Part shown: positions 40,301-53,400 of the stretch, one piece after another
Layout of the letters: each line of letters opens with the position of its first letter
Position numbering within the stretch: position 1 is the first letter of the stretch
Assembly (NCBI RefSeq): GCF_014805625.2
Contig: NW_023998423.1
Coordinates: forward strand, 15,274,737-15,338,736
Direction of reading: 5' to 3'
From: Glossina fuscipes
Lineage: Eukaryota > Arthropoda > Insecta > Diptera > Glossinidae
Length of the DNA: 64,000 nucleotides
Notes under the pieces: generated by a model
What the model was told of the DNA's origin: nothing
Seen by the model: only the letters and a program-made list of their open reading frames with translations
The model's database searches: none
Program-made: the position numbers and the translations under genes

Positions 40301-43300
40301 CCTCCGTTATACTCTAACGATGCCACGTAAACTTTATGAAATTATACACATAAGTGTATTTCTGATTACCGATGTGTTCTTTCCCTTCTCTAGGGCGCAA
40401 AAAAAGTTATAATAAATTGAGGCTTATCATAAAGTCGTAACTATACCTTAGTTGATGGCCGCAATGTACAAATGGACACTTCCTCTTAAGTAAAAGCATA
40501 ATAAAGAAAAACCATTTATCTCCAAATTTTATCAAAAAATTACTCCCATTCCCATCTCGATGTGAAAACTTCCCTGAGCATCACCTCATGCTCACATGTA
40601 AAAAGCATATTCCGTCAGTGGTCGGTTAATAATATACAGGAGCACACTATTCAAAATTTCACTAAACATGGTGCAAATGCATCGTCCTTCCAGGCCGTAT
40701 GAAAGAAGTTCGCATTGATCGGCAAAAAACGAAAACATTAAGTACTGAGCTGCTTTATTTGTCAATCAAAAGATCGCCCAAATCCAAACGCACACCGCTC
40801 GCTTGTTTAACTAAACCTGATGAGAACCGATTTTTATTTTAATGAAAGTTTTATAATCAAGTCAATGTCCTTAAGTAGCCTTAAGCCAAATTTACGTTCA
40901 TTGTTACTTTAGTCACAAAAATTAGAAAATGCGGCAAAAGGGAAACAGAACGATTTAGTACACGTTGTGATGATGGATTTTCCATATCCTTCCTTCTTCC
41001 TTCCTAATCCCAGTGAGATGAAATTACTTACTCGCTTTCAAAAGTATTTTCATTGCTTGCATGAAAGAACGCTAGCTGAATAATAATAATAAACCCTTTC
41101 GCAAAGATCTTCAAAGTGTTCCAATCCTTTGCTTACAATAGTAGAAATCGATTTTCAAATTTTTGTTTATTCAAAATAAATTTATTTCACACTTCCATAT
41201 AATCACTTTGAACTAATTTAATCTACCATAACTCTTGTTTTTCATTGAATTCGTAATTATTCCCTTTCCAATGTTAGTATTATTATTATTAAATTACATT
41301 TAAGTACATATATATAACACGTCACTTAATAAGTTTGCATGTATACCGTTTCTATAGTTAAATGCATATAATTTTTGGACCAATATCTGCAGCGTCAGCG
41401 AATTACAAAACTAACGTGACAAGTGTCGAAGGAGAAATCACACGGATCCGTCCACAGTCATCCTGGATCTATATGTTGTCCTACAAACTTATTGAGTAAT
41501 GTGTTCAATAGATTCAATAATTTTGTTAGAAGAAACCAATATTCATGCTCCGTCAGCTCTGATGCTTAATTATAAGCCGATAGCATTGTGTCATTATAAA
41601 TCCGATTTTGAATCCGATCTCATTCCATTACGTTTGTCAAACGAGATATTCTCGAGAACACTCACAATTTATAGTTGGTAGCCTGGCTATTAGGTCTACA
41701 AAGGAGCTCTCCATTTTAAACTTTGTGGGGTTATAAAGTTTACTTGTTGCACGCAAGTCTTCCGAAATTCTAGATGTATATAGTTTTGCCGTTGGTGCTT
41801 CCACGGTGTGAGCTTCAGTTGGTTACAAGGTGTCAGCGTTCAGCGCATATCAAAGTATTAAAAGACGCATCTCAACAAGCAGCGTTTAAGGCGCTGCGGT
41901 TTGTTTCTTTTTAAGTAAAAAAGACTTTGCACATGAAGCTACGCGAACAATTAAGTTGACTTGCAGTGAAAATGCAGAAAGCTATGAAACACTCAGAAAG
42001 TGGTCCCCGAATTTCCCAACGATGAAATTCGCAAACGTTTGTCCGTCTCAAGCAAAAGCGTTCCACGAAGTGATCTTTACCTTGGATAGGGAGCTCCTTC
42101 CACTTGCGGATTATTCTTCAGACTTGTTCCCTTCTAATTAGCACTATTTCAAATCGATGCAATCATGTTTAGCAAATGAACAGCTCACAAAAGTTATAGG
42201 TAAGTGAAAATCTGTCAAGCTACCCGAAAAGAGGCAAAAGGACCTAAAGAGAATAATGGTGCGTACATTGGTTATTAAGAAGCTTAGCTTAGTAAGTTTT
42301 CAATAAATTTTTATTTTAATAAAAAACGTCGAGAATACATTTGTAGACCTAACGTATAGGCACACATGTCACGCGCCTCCGCTTACATTAATATAATGAG
42401 TAAGTCAACATTTCTCTTAATTTATTTATTTGTATCACTATCAATTTATCATTCTAACGCTTATTTAATCTCTTTAATATTGCTTGTAAAATATTAATAT
42501 TTATTTTCATTTGTTCTTTCTTCTTCAAAAGTGAATAATTCATTCATCATAATATGATTTAAATTATTATCTTTTTTTATATATTTATATATTTTTATTT
42601 TCCTCAATCATGTATGATGTATGTGTTGTTGATTACAATAGTTTACATCATTAATATATATTCAAGGTAGAAGGTAAGTAGCTTCGAGTAGCTTCTTTGT
42701 ACAATTGTAATTGACTGCTTTTTATTAGCTAGATAATGAAATTAATGAAATATTATTTTAAGTTTACAGCATCAATTGTATGAAAAATATTAGTGATAAT
42801 TCAGTTGTATCACCATTACTAGGTTGTTGAGTTCTTTTTGAAACAAAAGAACACAAAACAAGCAAGGAAAATAAGTAAGAACACTACAGTGTGGCATAGA
42901 TAGGTAACATTAGATAAATACTTTGCATCACTCTATATTTATCCATATAAAGACCTATTGGAATAAGACGTTATACAGGAAGTGATCGAAAAAATTGTCT
43001 GATCCGAATCATTTTCAATAGCATCCAGATCATTTGACCCCCAAATTGAGCATAGAAAAAAAAGACGGACAGACGGACAGACAGACATCCATAGATCGAT
43101 TCAGAAAGTAATTCAAAACCGATCGGCGCAATTAAAGATGGGCCACAAACTAATTATATCCGTGGGCCACAAGTGACATAGGGTACAAATAAAAAAGAAT
43201 TTGAAAAAATAATAAAACTTGGGAGTGAAAATTGATTTTCGGTCAGCTGAGGGCACAATACTTCGTAAACTGTAGAAGGAGTAAAAATTATGACTACGAT

Positions 43301-46300
43301 GTTAAGGTTGTAAAAAGTATAGCCTGTCGCAAGAAGTTATATGAGACCCCATTCTTGTTCACTTGATCCCATTATTTTTCGATTCAATGCATTCATCATT
43401 GAACGAAACACTTTCAGCCAATATAACGAAGCACAAATGTCAAGGACTTCATTTATCCTGAATGCCTTGTGTTAATAGAAACACTTTCACTGCAGGAAGC
43501 TTATGCAGGTAACATGAAATAATAGAGCGTTCATAAAATCAAATAACATCACCTAGAAATGTAATTTGACTAAAATTATCTGAATACATTTCATCTTTTT
43601 ATGCTCATTTGAAAGTAAGGAAGCAAATATGCCTCAGAAACTAATCGTACATGTTTGCATATACATATATATATATATATATATATAAACCTTTTGTGAA
43701 TTGTTTTATAATACTTCAACTGAGCTGCAATTTCATTTTAACCTGTAAACCAGAATAAAATACTTTTAATTGTTGTTGTTTTTTTTTTTTTTGTTGTTTT
43801 TGTTTTTGTTTTCCAAACCCATCAACAGTATAAAACTAAACCATAAAAAACTTGATATGTTTTGTAAAACACATACAAATAATAAACTGCATACATATGC
43901 ATATATATGTTTAGAAGTATATCCACAAAAAGCTTGATGACTGTTCTGCATATTCGAACATTTTCCTTCTTTTTTTTTATATTCCGTTTACTTGGGAATG
44001 GGTGACATTTTTAGAGCTAGAGGCTTTGTTAAGTTCTATGTACGGAATTCTGTAGATGACAGTTTAGAAAATCCACTTTTACATGTGAACATAGGCACAC
44101 ATAAGCGTATACATTCTGTACATACCTATATACATATATGTATATATATATATATATATGTATGTGGATATGGTAAGACCTACATACACAACAACATTCA
44201 ACAGATCATTCACTATTAATAGACAATTTTTCTTTCTTTTTTCATTTTTTTCATTTTTTTTTTTTTTTTTTTTTTTGTTTTGTTTCTTTTCACAGCTACC
44301 GCAAGAAGTTGCAAGTATACTAGTTATGATATTCAGCTTGATTCTTATACGGGTGTATATTGAAATTTGAAATTCCTGCATCCATTTAATAACTTAAAGG
44401 CATAAAAATGAAAGTTTACTTTATGTGTTCCAATTATTTTGAAATTTTTTTCGAACCAAAATATTTGTTTCTTTGTACAATTTTCAAACACCAAACCTAA
44501 GATACTTCGGTACTAACTTCCGGTCAAAAATCAACCAAAAAATAACTTAAATGTCCCTAATATGAAGACATGATCATATGCAAAAAAGCTACAAAACACA
44601 AAATTAAAAGTTTTAGTTATTTTCAATTTTCATAAAGCGAGCTCGAAACAACATACATTCACAAATACGCCTACAACTAAACGAGAAACTGACACTACTT
44701 TATCATAAAATAACTAAAAGTTTCAAAATATTTTTCTGTATAGCTTACGTATTGCACATGTTATACATACTTGACCGGTAATCAAATAAACACACACACA
44801 TAGAATGTAGATCTTATGGGGTTTACAATGCTTACTTTTAACATTGCAATCGGAATGAAAAATTTAATATACCTCTGTTTTATTTGATTTAATATAATTG
44901 AGCAAAAATTATTATTTTTACAATTCAAGGAGAGGACCATCACCAACGAAGATGATCCTCGTACATAGAATTCATCGAATTTTTGGGGAGCAAATAAGTT
45001 GGTTGGCTTTTATGTGTATTCAGCTTCAACTAGGAGACTAATGAGGCATAACTCTTAAACTTCATTCATGTATTCCTAGTTTATATTTAAAGGCTTGGTC
45101 GATTCACAGATGCTTCTAAAAGTACTAAGAACTGAACATAACCTAAAAAATAAATCACAAACTAAGAAATCCAAGTGTAAGGTAAAGAAGACAAAGTAAT
45201 CTAAAAAAGCGTACATAACCTAAAAATATTATTATTATGAATAATTTCAGTTATAATAATAATGAATCCTAAATACGATAAAGTCATTCTGTAACTCGGA
45301 TTCGTGGACCACAAGACTGGAATGACGCATAGCCGAGTAGAGAAGTGTCGCAAATAGCAAGTCAATGCTAATGGATTCAAATCTCAGTTCGGTACAGTAT
45401 ACTTTGTCGAAACTATAGTCATTACTTAGTCACTGAACGCCATACCCACTCCCTGAACTTCTTCAACATCTGTTCACTGAATGATGCCCTTAAAAGGGGG
45501 AAAAAAATTTGAAGAGCAAATCTGCTTCAACTAAATCGCAAAATGATCTCTCACAGAGATTGCGTTACCTTTGGAACTAGCGATCTTGTAGGATAATACC
45601 TTAGGCAAAAAAAGTAATGAACATCGAAAATGCAATTTTGACCGCTCCATGAGCAGCGTCTGTATGTACTGTATCACTCAACAATGCTAGATAGAAAACT
45701 GTTGTTTTATGTAAGGAAAGGACAAAATCATCCAATTTAACCCTGGCATGCATTAATACTTTTGATACCTCATATTGCTTTGTGATATTCACCAGCAGAT
45801 GTCGCTGATTAGAATACGTGCAAGCGCCTAATAAATTTACCGCACACATCGCCTGGCCTGTGGTCATCTCATACCTTTTTCTCTACTTCCCCACAAGTTT
45901 CTCATATCAGCGGACAGCGCACATCCCCTGAATGATTGGTGATCATATTAAACAAAAAAAAAAGAAGAAAAGTATAACTTCTGACTCAGCCGTTTGCTAC
46001 ATTAGGCTAGAATAGCTTCAGTCATAAGATACTACTAACAACAATAAATTAATAATAACAGAGACTCATTTATGTTTACTTCAAAGTTAGGTGTCCGACG
46101 TTCACCTTGAACTAATATAACTCTTTACCTGTTTTATGGTATCATGAAATAAGAAGTAAACTTTTTTTTTTTTTTTTTTTTACTTTCTTGTGGCAAAAAC
46201 CACATTAACTATTTGGATAATTAGTGGTCTTTAATGGTAAACATATAAATACATATCGATAGGATATGTGTGTAACACGGTTAAATTGTAACGCACTTGC

Positions 46301-46645
46301 AAAGCCAGCTTTATTGCTTACTTTGGCGTATTAGCTAAAACTAATGTGTTTGTACAGCAATATATATGCCTTCGTCTGTATGGCTGTATGGCTGATGTAC
46401 AAATGCGCTTCCAGCACACCTTCAAGATAAATTCCTTAATTAATGTTGAATTTTTTGTTTCGTTTTATGTTAAACATATAAACCAACTACGGTATGGTAT
46501 ACACGTATATACAGTGAAATTTACCATTACCGGACAATAAGAGCTTTCAGTCTATGTATTGAAATTGATAAAAATTTTTCAAATTTTCGTTTTCGTTAGA
46601 CTTTACTGTATGCACTTCATCTATACATTCATCTTGTAAAGTGTG

Positions 46646-46679
<34 letters not shown>

Positions 46680-47434
46680 TATACATATTTATTTTTTTTA
46701 TGCCATAGGAAACATTCTTTTCTTAGCCTATTGTCTTCCATGGCGTATAAATATTTTACTACTATATATAAAATTGCCTCTGGCCATGTGAAAAAGGTGT
46801 TAAGAATAAGAAGTAAAGCAAATAAGAGTATTAAACACCGACATAATGACATTTCTTATAAGTTTTTCTACATATATATGTATATATGTATATGACTAAT
46901 GGCATAAAAGAGTTTATCAGAACGATAAAGTAATAATAGTAAAGCAATTTGTATTTCCTCAATATAACACATATTCAGACTAATGACGTTTTTCCTTTAT
47001 AAGCACACATACATGCATACATAATTACATAATCTAAACACTATTGCATCTAACAATAGTTAATTCGAAATGCCAAAATGCTTACCAGTATGAAGATTCA
47101 AAAACATTAACCCTTCTATGGGCGTAATATATTTTCCATTAAATATATATTTTTGAAAATAGCATAAGTGCTGTAATAAGTAACAAAATCTTATGATTTA
47201 TATGATATGATATTAAAAAACTAAACAGGTACAGTTGCTTCTCATGGAAATTTGCTTTTAATGTTTTTTAATTATGAATACAATCATGTTCTTTTCAATA
47301 ATGTTTTTACCAACACTTGAATCTAACGAATATATTATTCATTAAGGCCCACGTAAGTTTCTATTTAATATAAATACTAATTTGTATATAAAAAAATTAT
47401 TTTTTTTTTTTCCTTTTTTTTGTTCATCGACACG

Positions 47435-47484
<50 letters not shown>

Positions 47485-50400
47485 CAATTTCTTGACTAAT
47501 AACACCAACAGAAACAACATCTTATGCTTAAGTTCTCAAGCAATGGTCGATTTAACCAATAAAGGTTAACTAGTTTAGAAAACTTGTTCGAATCCATACC
47601 CAATCATGACTAAATAGTTTCTATAAAGTGCCACCGTGTCTGTCTAATACACAATTCAACAAAATGAAATACATGCATACATACGTACATACATCCATAT
47701 GCAAACATATGTATTTGTATAAAATAGAAAAAAAAAAAAAAGGTAAAAAATAAGAAGAAAAATGAAAATGAAAATAATAATAAATTTAAAATAAAAACTA
47801 ATGAAATCCTATATACGAGTACATAATAAGATTTGAGACCGCATAGATACATATATTATTATGTTGTAGGTAATGCATGCTTTATGAAAGTATGACATAG
47901 ATACAAGCATGTTTGCATGTATACGTTTACAATGCAAGATGTATTGACAAAAATGCCAAGCATTTTTGCAGCAACTGTTCTTAAATAACTTGTAGATAAA
48001 ATATCATAAAATGCAGTCAAGCGTTATATTAACTCTATCAAGCAATTGAAAGAATTGACTTCACAACTCCTATATACATTCTTGACTATTTTGAAATTTT
48101 TAATTTATCTTAGACGATGTAAATACTTTAAATTAACGTCGCACTAAAATTTTTGCTGGACCTGTTACTAATCTTATTATTGCTTGTTATTTGAGATGCA
48201 AAGAAATTAATTGAAAAGAAAAAATGTACACTGACTAAACTGTAGCCTATATCCTATAGGATCTGAGTATAGGAGAAATTACTGCCATGTTGAGGAGAAG
48301 ATCATAACGAAATGTTTGCTGGCATGTGTTTTGATCAGTCACATCTATTAGTGAAAATGATAAACTAATGCAAAGTATCAATGTATACGACGATGATTTT
48401 GACCTTTTTCTACATAAAATAAATGCTTCCCATTCAATACTTCTGAGTTATTCAGCTACCCATGGAACGCTCATAATTGCATTTCCGACATTCATTACTT
48501 TTGTTGTTTGACTTGAAGGAATCTGCTGCTGAAGCTTACGGTGATGCTGCTTCATCATAGCCCAAATGTCGATTTTGGTTTCAAGAGCTTAAAATAGGTG
48601 ACGTTGATGTTAATCACAACGAACGGCCTAGAGGACCAAAAAATTTCGAAGACAATAAATTGCAAGCCTTTTTAGGGAAACACACTACGCAAACTCTTAA
48701 AGAGCTTTCGAGCACCTTAACAGTGGATAGCCATAAAGTTTTGCGGTGCGTATGGTAAGATCGGCAGAGGGTAGTATACTACGAGCTGCTAAAACCGAAT
48801 GAAACTGGTGCTGTATATGTCTACCGAGGTCAGTTGAAAAAACTGAACGACGTATTGTTGCAAAAACGACCAGCAATAGCAGTTAACGAACCCAAGATTA
48901 TCCTTTTGCATAACAACGCTCGGCCACATGTTGCAAAAGTTGTGTTGCAGCTCGGATGGGAAGTTCTGCCGTGGCTAGCGGACTCATCAGCCATAGCACC
49001 TTCTAATTATCACTTGTTCAGATTAATGCAGCATGGCCTGACTGGCAGACCCTTTCGAAATGTTGAAGAAGTGCGAAAATAAGTCGCTGATTGGGATCAA
49101 TATCGTTCTTTCGACACGTTATCGGCATATTGCCAAAAAGATGGGAAAAAGTTATGGAAAATGATGGAAAATATTTTGATTAATATACCTTATAACAATT
49201 TTTCTCAATAAGCTCTAAGTGAAAATGTGGTCGCCATAAAAATTCTTAACTTACTTTCAGACTTAAGAAAAATTAAAATATTATTGCATTTAAGGATAAC
49301 ATTCTAAGAAGTATTTGCTACAAAACTGTAAAAATGGTGAAAGCTAAAATTGGAGGGGTCGGTAATCCACCGAGTTGTATGAATAACTCAGTATGCGCAC
49401 AACTATTGCTTAATTAGAAGAAAAATAATGTTGTTCCAACAACTTACACGCTTCACTAATGTAGGAAGACACACAACCGACGTCAAAAACCAGCAAGCAA
49501 ATGATAACCTTTAGCTCGGAACAAACAGGGGTTGAAAGCAGTTAACAAACCATGGTCGGAATAGCGACACCGATAAGTGAATTTAAACATAAAAACTGTC
49601 GCGAAGAAATAGTAACAATATTAACCCTCTTAGTTACGTAAGTAGCTAAATGCAGGCAAAAATGCTTTTAACTCGGAAAGTAATACTAAAATAGTAATTT
49701 AAGTGAATGGATAAAACTCTTTTAAGGGATGCATATTTTTTTAAAAAATTTTCATATTTAAGAAATAATCATACGTTAAGAGATGCTTGAAGGTGTAGAG
49801 AAATATGGCTGAGTTGAGACGGTAATAACTACCTCAGTAACTGAAAAGAGTAAACTAAGAGTGGTAGTTAAGTCAAATAACTTTGACTTAACCGCATACT
49901 AACATGAAATACAGTAAAGCTGTATATTAAGGTAGGCAGAGTAACTGCTGAGTTGACAAATGACAATAAATCAGAAGGCACAATTAAATACAAGAGAAGT
50001 ATGGGTATTGAGCCCAGTAACAAAACTGTAATAATTAAACTATGGATAAATGCAAGCATAGGTACTGCTGAGTTGTAAAATGATGATATATCAACAGCCT
50101 ACATGAACAATTGATTAATAAAATAAAAGCGAAAAATGAGAGTTGAACCTAGCATCGAAGGACCCATAATTAACATATAGATAAATGCAAGCATAGTTAC
50201 TCCTGAGTTGAAAAGTGAGGATAAATCAACAACAGATTTGGCTAACTGATAAAATAAAAGAGAAAATTGAGAGTTGAATTCAGTGGCAAAACTGCCTTTA
50301 ATAAAATTATATACAAATGTAAGCAGGGTTACTGCTGAGTAAAAAAAAAAAAAATAAATAAATAAACGGGCAATATGGCTGACTGAGTAATAAAATGAAA

Positions 50401-53400
50401 GCACGGATTGACTACGATTAACAAACAGTAAGGCTATGGATTTATGTAACAGCAATAAAGGCTTCTATAACATCAATTTTTCTCCTTGATTTATGCAAAA
50501 GTCGGAAGGTATATATAAATCCCGAAACTAATGCACTAATTGCCATATAATAAAGATTGATACTCTTCAACGAAACTTATTCGAGTCAGTATTTCGTGGT
50601 TATTCTTGTTCAGTCAGCTAAATTTTAATAATACTTCAAATCGTCCCAAGCACTTTCCTTTCCCTTAATGTTACCTTAATATAGAATTAATTATGAAGGA
50701 ATGGGTGTTACATTTATTTTGTCAGAACGTTTGCAACGCCCACAAGCTAACTTCAGAGACCTCACGAAATATATTTATTCTCGATCAACATCAAATTCTG
50801 CATTGGCTTAAGCATGCCCGTCTGTCCGTTTGCCTGAGGTATGTTGTAAACATTCTCCTGGCCATGAAAATGAAATTTGGCAGAAACATTCGAAGTTCCT
50901 GTTTGATGTTGAAAATAGGCGACCGAATATCATTTTCTTACTTATTTATCTTAGGTGTGATTATGTGAAAACGTTGTTGCTTAAGTTACTTTGTGCAAAA
51001 AAGTCTAAAATTTTATTGTATGACAAATCTATACGTCACGTCATATCTGTCGTTGTCGGATTTCCTCAAAAGATTTTATCATTATGAATGTATATTTGTC
51101 ATAATAATGTCTCTTGGAATGTGCGTAAGTCATTTTGTCTAATTACATATTACACATGCTCCATATAAAACGAGTATACTCGGAATCGCTATGCAATTTA
51201 AATGCACATTTTGCAAAGAAGGCGACGCAGTTAAATGATTAAGCGACTAAAACTGCTATTCAATGCAGCTTAATTCGTCTTGGAGCGAATCTTCGATACT
51301 CGCAATATCAACCATTGCCTTCGGCACATTATTGTTCCATTAAGACCTTTTGTCTCATATTCAATTGTTTATCGTAATTTATAAGAGCATCATAATAGAA
51401 AGGCTACTATGTAATATACCACACTATCCTTTCTATTTTTTTGCCATATACGTTATTGGTTAGAAGACCAAGACGTAATTGGTAATTGATAGACAATATA
51501 TTTGATCAAAATTATTTTTGCTAAACTATCAAGTTGAACACCTTGATCTACATCGATGTTATAGGTAATTCAATTTATTCCCTATGATTACAATTCTTTC
51601 TCTGCTTGACATAACTCACTTAATATGCTCCTAATTAACATTATTTTCATTATTGACCGTTCATTGGCTAATATTTGATGCAAATAAAAATCAATAACAA
51701 TAATAATATAAATAAAGAATCTATCTATCTCTCTGCTCTTCTTTTCAAAAAGGAAACGAATCCATTTAATTAAATTTCCATTTTATCAATCTATTGTGTC
51801 ATTGAGAGAATTGGAGATATAAATGGTTTCTGTGATGTTATTCTTAATAAAATATCTCGCGGCGCATAGAGAAAGTTGAAAAAAACAATTACTTAATATC
51901 GTGCGTATACGTATATAAAGTACTTTTAAAGATATCAAAAATTTGATCTCAACGAAATATAAATTTCTTTTGCTTCTCTATGCAAATACGATACGAAGCA
52001 TGCGATGACACAAAGCAAAAATTCTAACAAAAGAAAGAAACAAAAGACAAAACAAAATGGAATTATTTGAATTTTTGGCAAACAAAAAAAAGAAAAGAAA
52101 ATAATAATAAAATGCATTATTAGAAAATTGCACTTTAATAAGCATAACTCGAATATTTTCTTTAAAATTTGCATAAAAATTCCTACATATCTACAACATT
52201 TCAAATATATTTTGCCTCAAAAATATCGTACATCACAATGCAACAGAAAATGTACAATGAAAAAATACCAAAAAAAACCAAAAAAAAACTACAAATGTTT
52301 GTTGAAATATTTTCAAAACAATTTCTTAAATTGGAGACAATACCAGAAGTAGAAGAATATATTTTTCTTCTAAAAAAATATATTTTTTATTCGATACAAA
52401 ACACGATATTGCACAATTTTACATTTATTTTTTGTGATAATATTTGGTAGAAGAGTAGTGAGTAATGGAATAGAAGAGTGGAAGTGTAATTGAATAGCTT
52501 AACTGGGATAGAACGATCTGTAAAAGCATAGGAATACCATTATGCGACTCAGTTTATTAAGTTAGTCCCTGTTCTTACACTACTAGCCTTGATCAATGCC
52601 TGCTTGCTGCTGCTGCTCTAAAGACAATGGTCTAACAAATTGCTCAAGTATAGCGTTGCTAATGGAACTTTGGTAGAACTGGCAGAACTATGGTAACATT
52701 GGACTTCTTAATAGTGGAAATAAGCTAAAGACATACTTAGGGTCGTATTCAATTGTTTTGATTTTATCATCACCAGTAGAGGGCGAAGGGAGAAACAAGC
52801 CAAGGATGATTGGCGTCACAAGTCAGCACTTCTTCAAATTAATCATATCACTACGTGTGGTCAACACTAAGCACAGTCACGCACAGTACGCTTGATCAAC
52901 GCTACGTCTGGCCAACAATTCATCCGTTCATCGCTGCGCCTAGCGAAAAGTACACCCCATCAACACCATCCCTCTGCGCTTGATCCGAACCACGTTCAGT
53001 CAAGACTACGCTTAGCTGATTTTTGGACTTTTAAAACTAGCGCAGAAATTTTTAGACGGAGTAACAAAATAAATACTGGCTTAGGCATAAGTTCTGCATA
53101 CATTTGAAATGTCGTACATTAAACGCAAGGGCGTGCCTGCGAATATTGGATGATTTGTGCAAAATTCCTTTTTGGATATCTTTTACGGAGATCGAACATA
53201 TTTCCAATACAGTTTATGTGACAAATGCATGGGCGCACATGACTTTGTTTTATTTTCCGAAATTTTTTTTTAAAGAAAAAAGTTAACAAAAGTTTCTCTC
53301 GCTTAGAACTCTACTAGTGAGTTCTCTCCGTGATATGTCAAAGACAGAAAAAAAAGGCGGAGTTTCCTAAGGCAGAATTTACGTTTCTATGTAGTTAGGC

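Noticed and set aside
47584..47596. B-box-like GTTCGAATCC
   Set aside because: No convincing A box or stem pairing upstream; probably chance.
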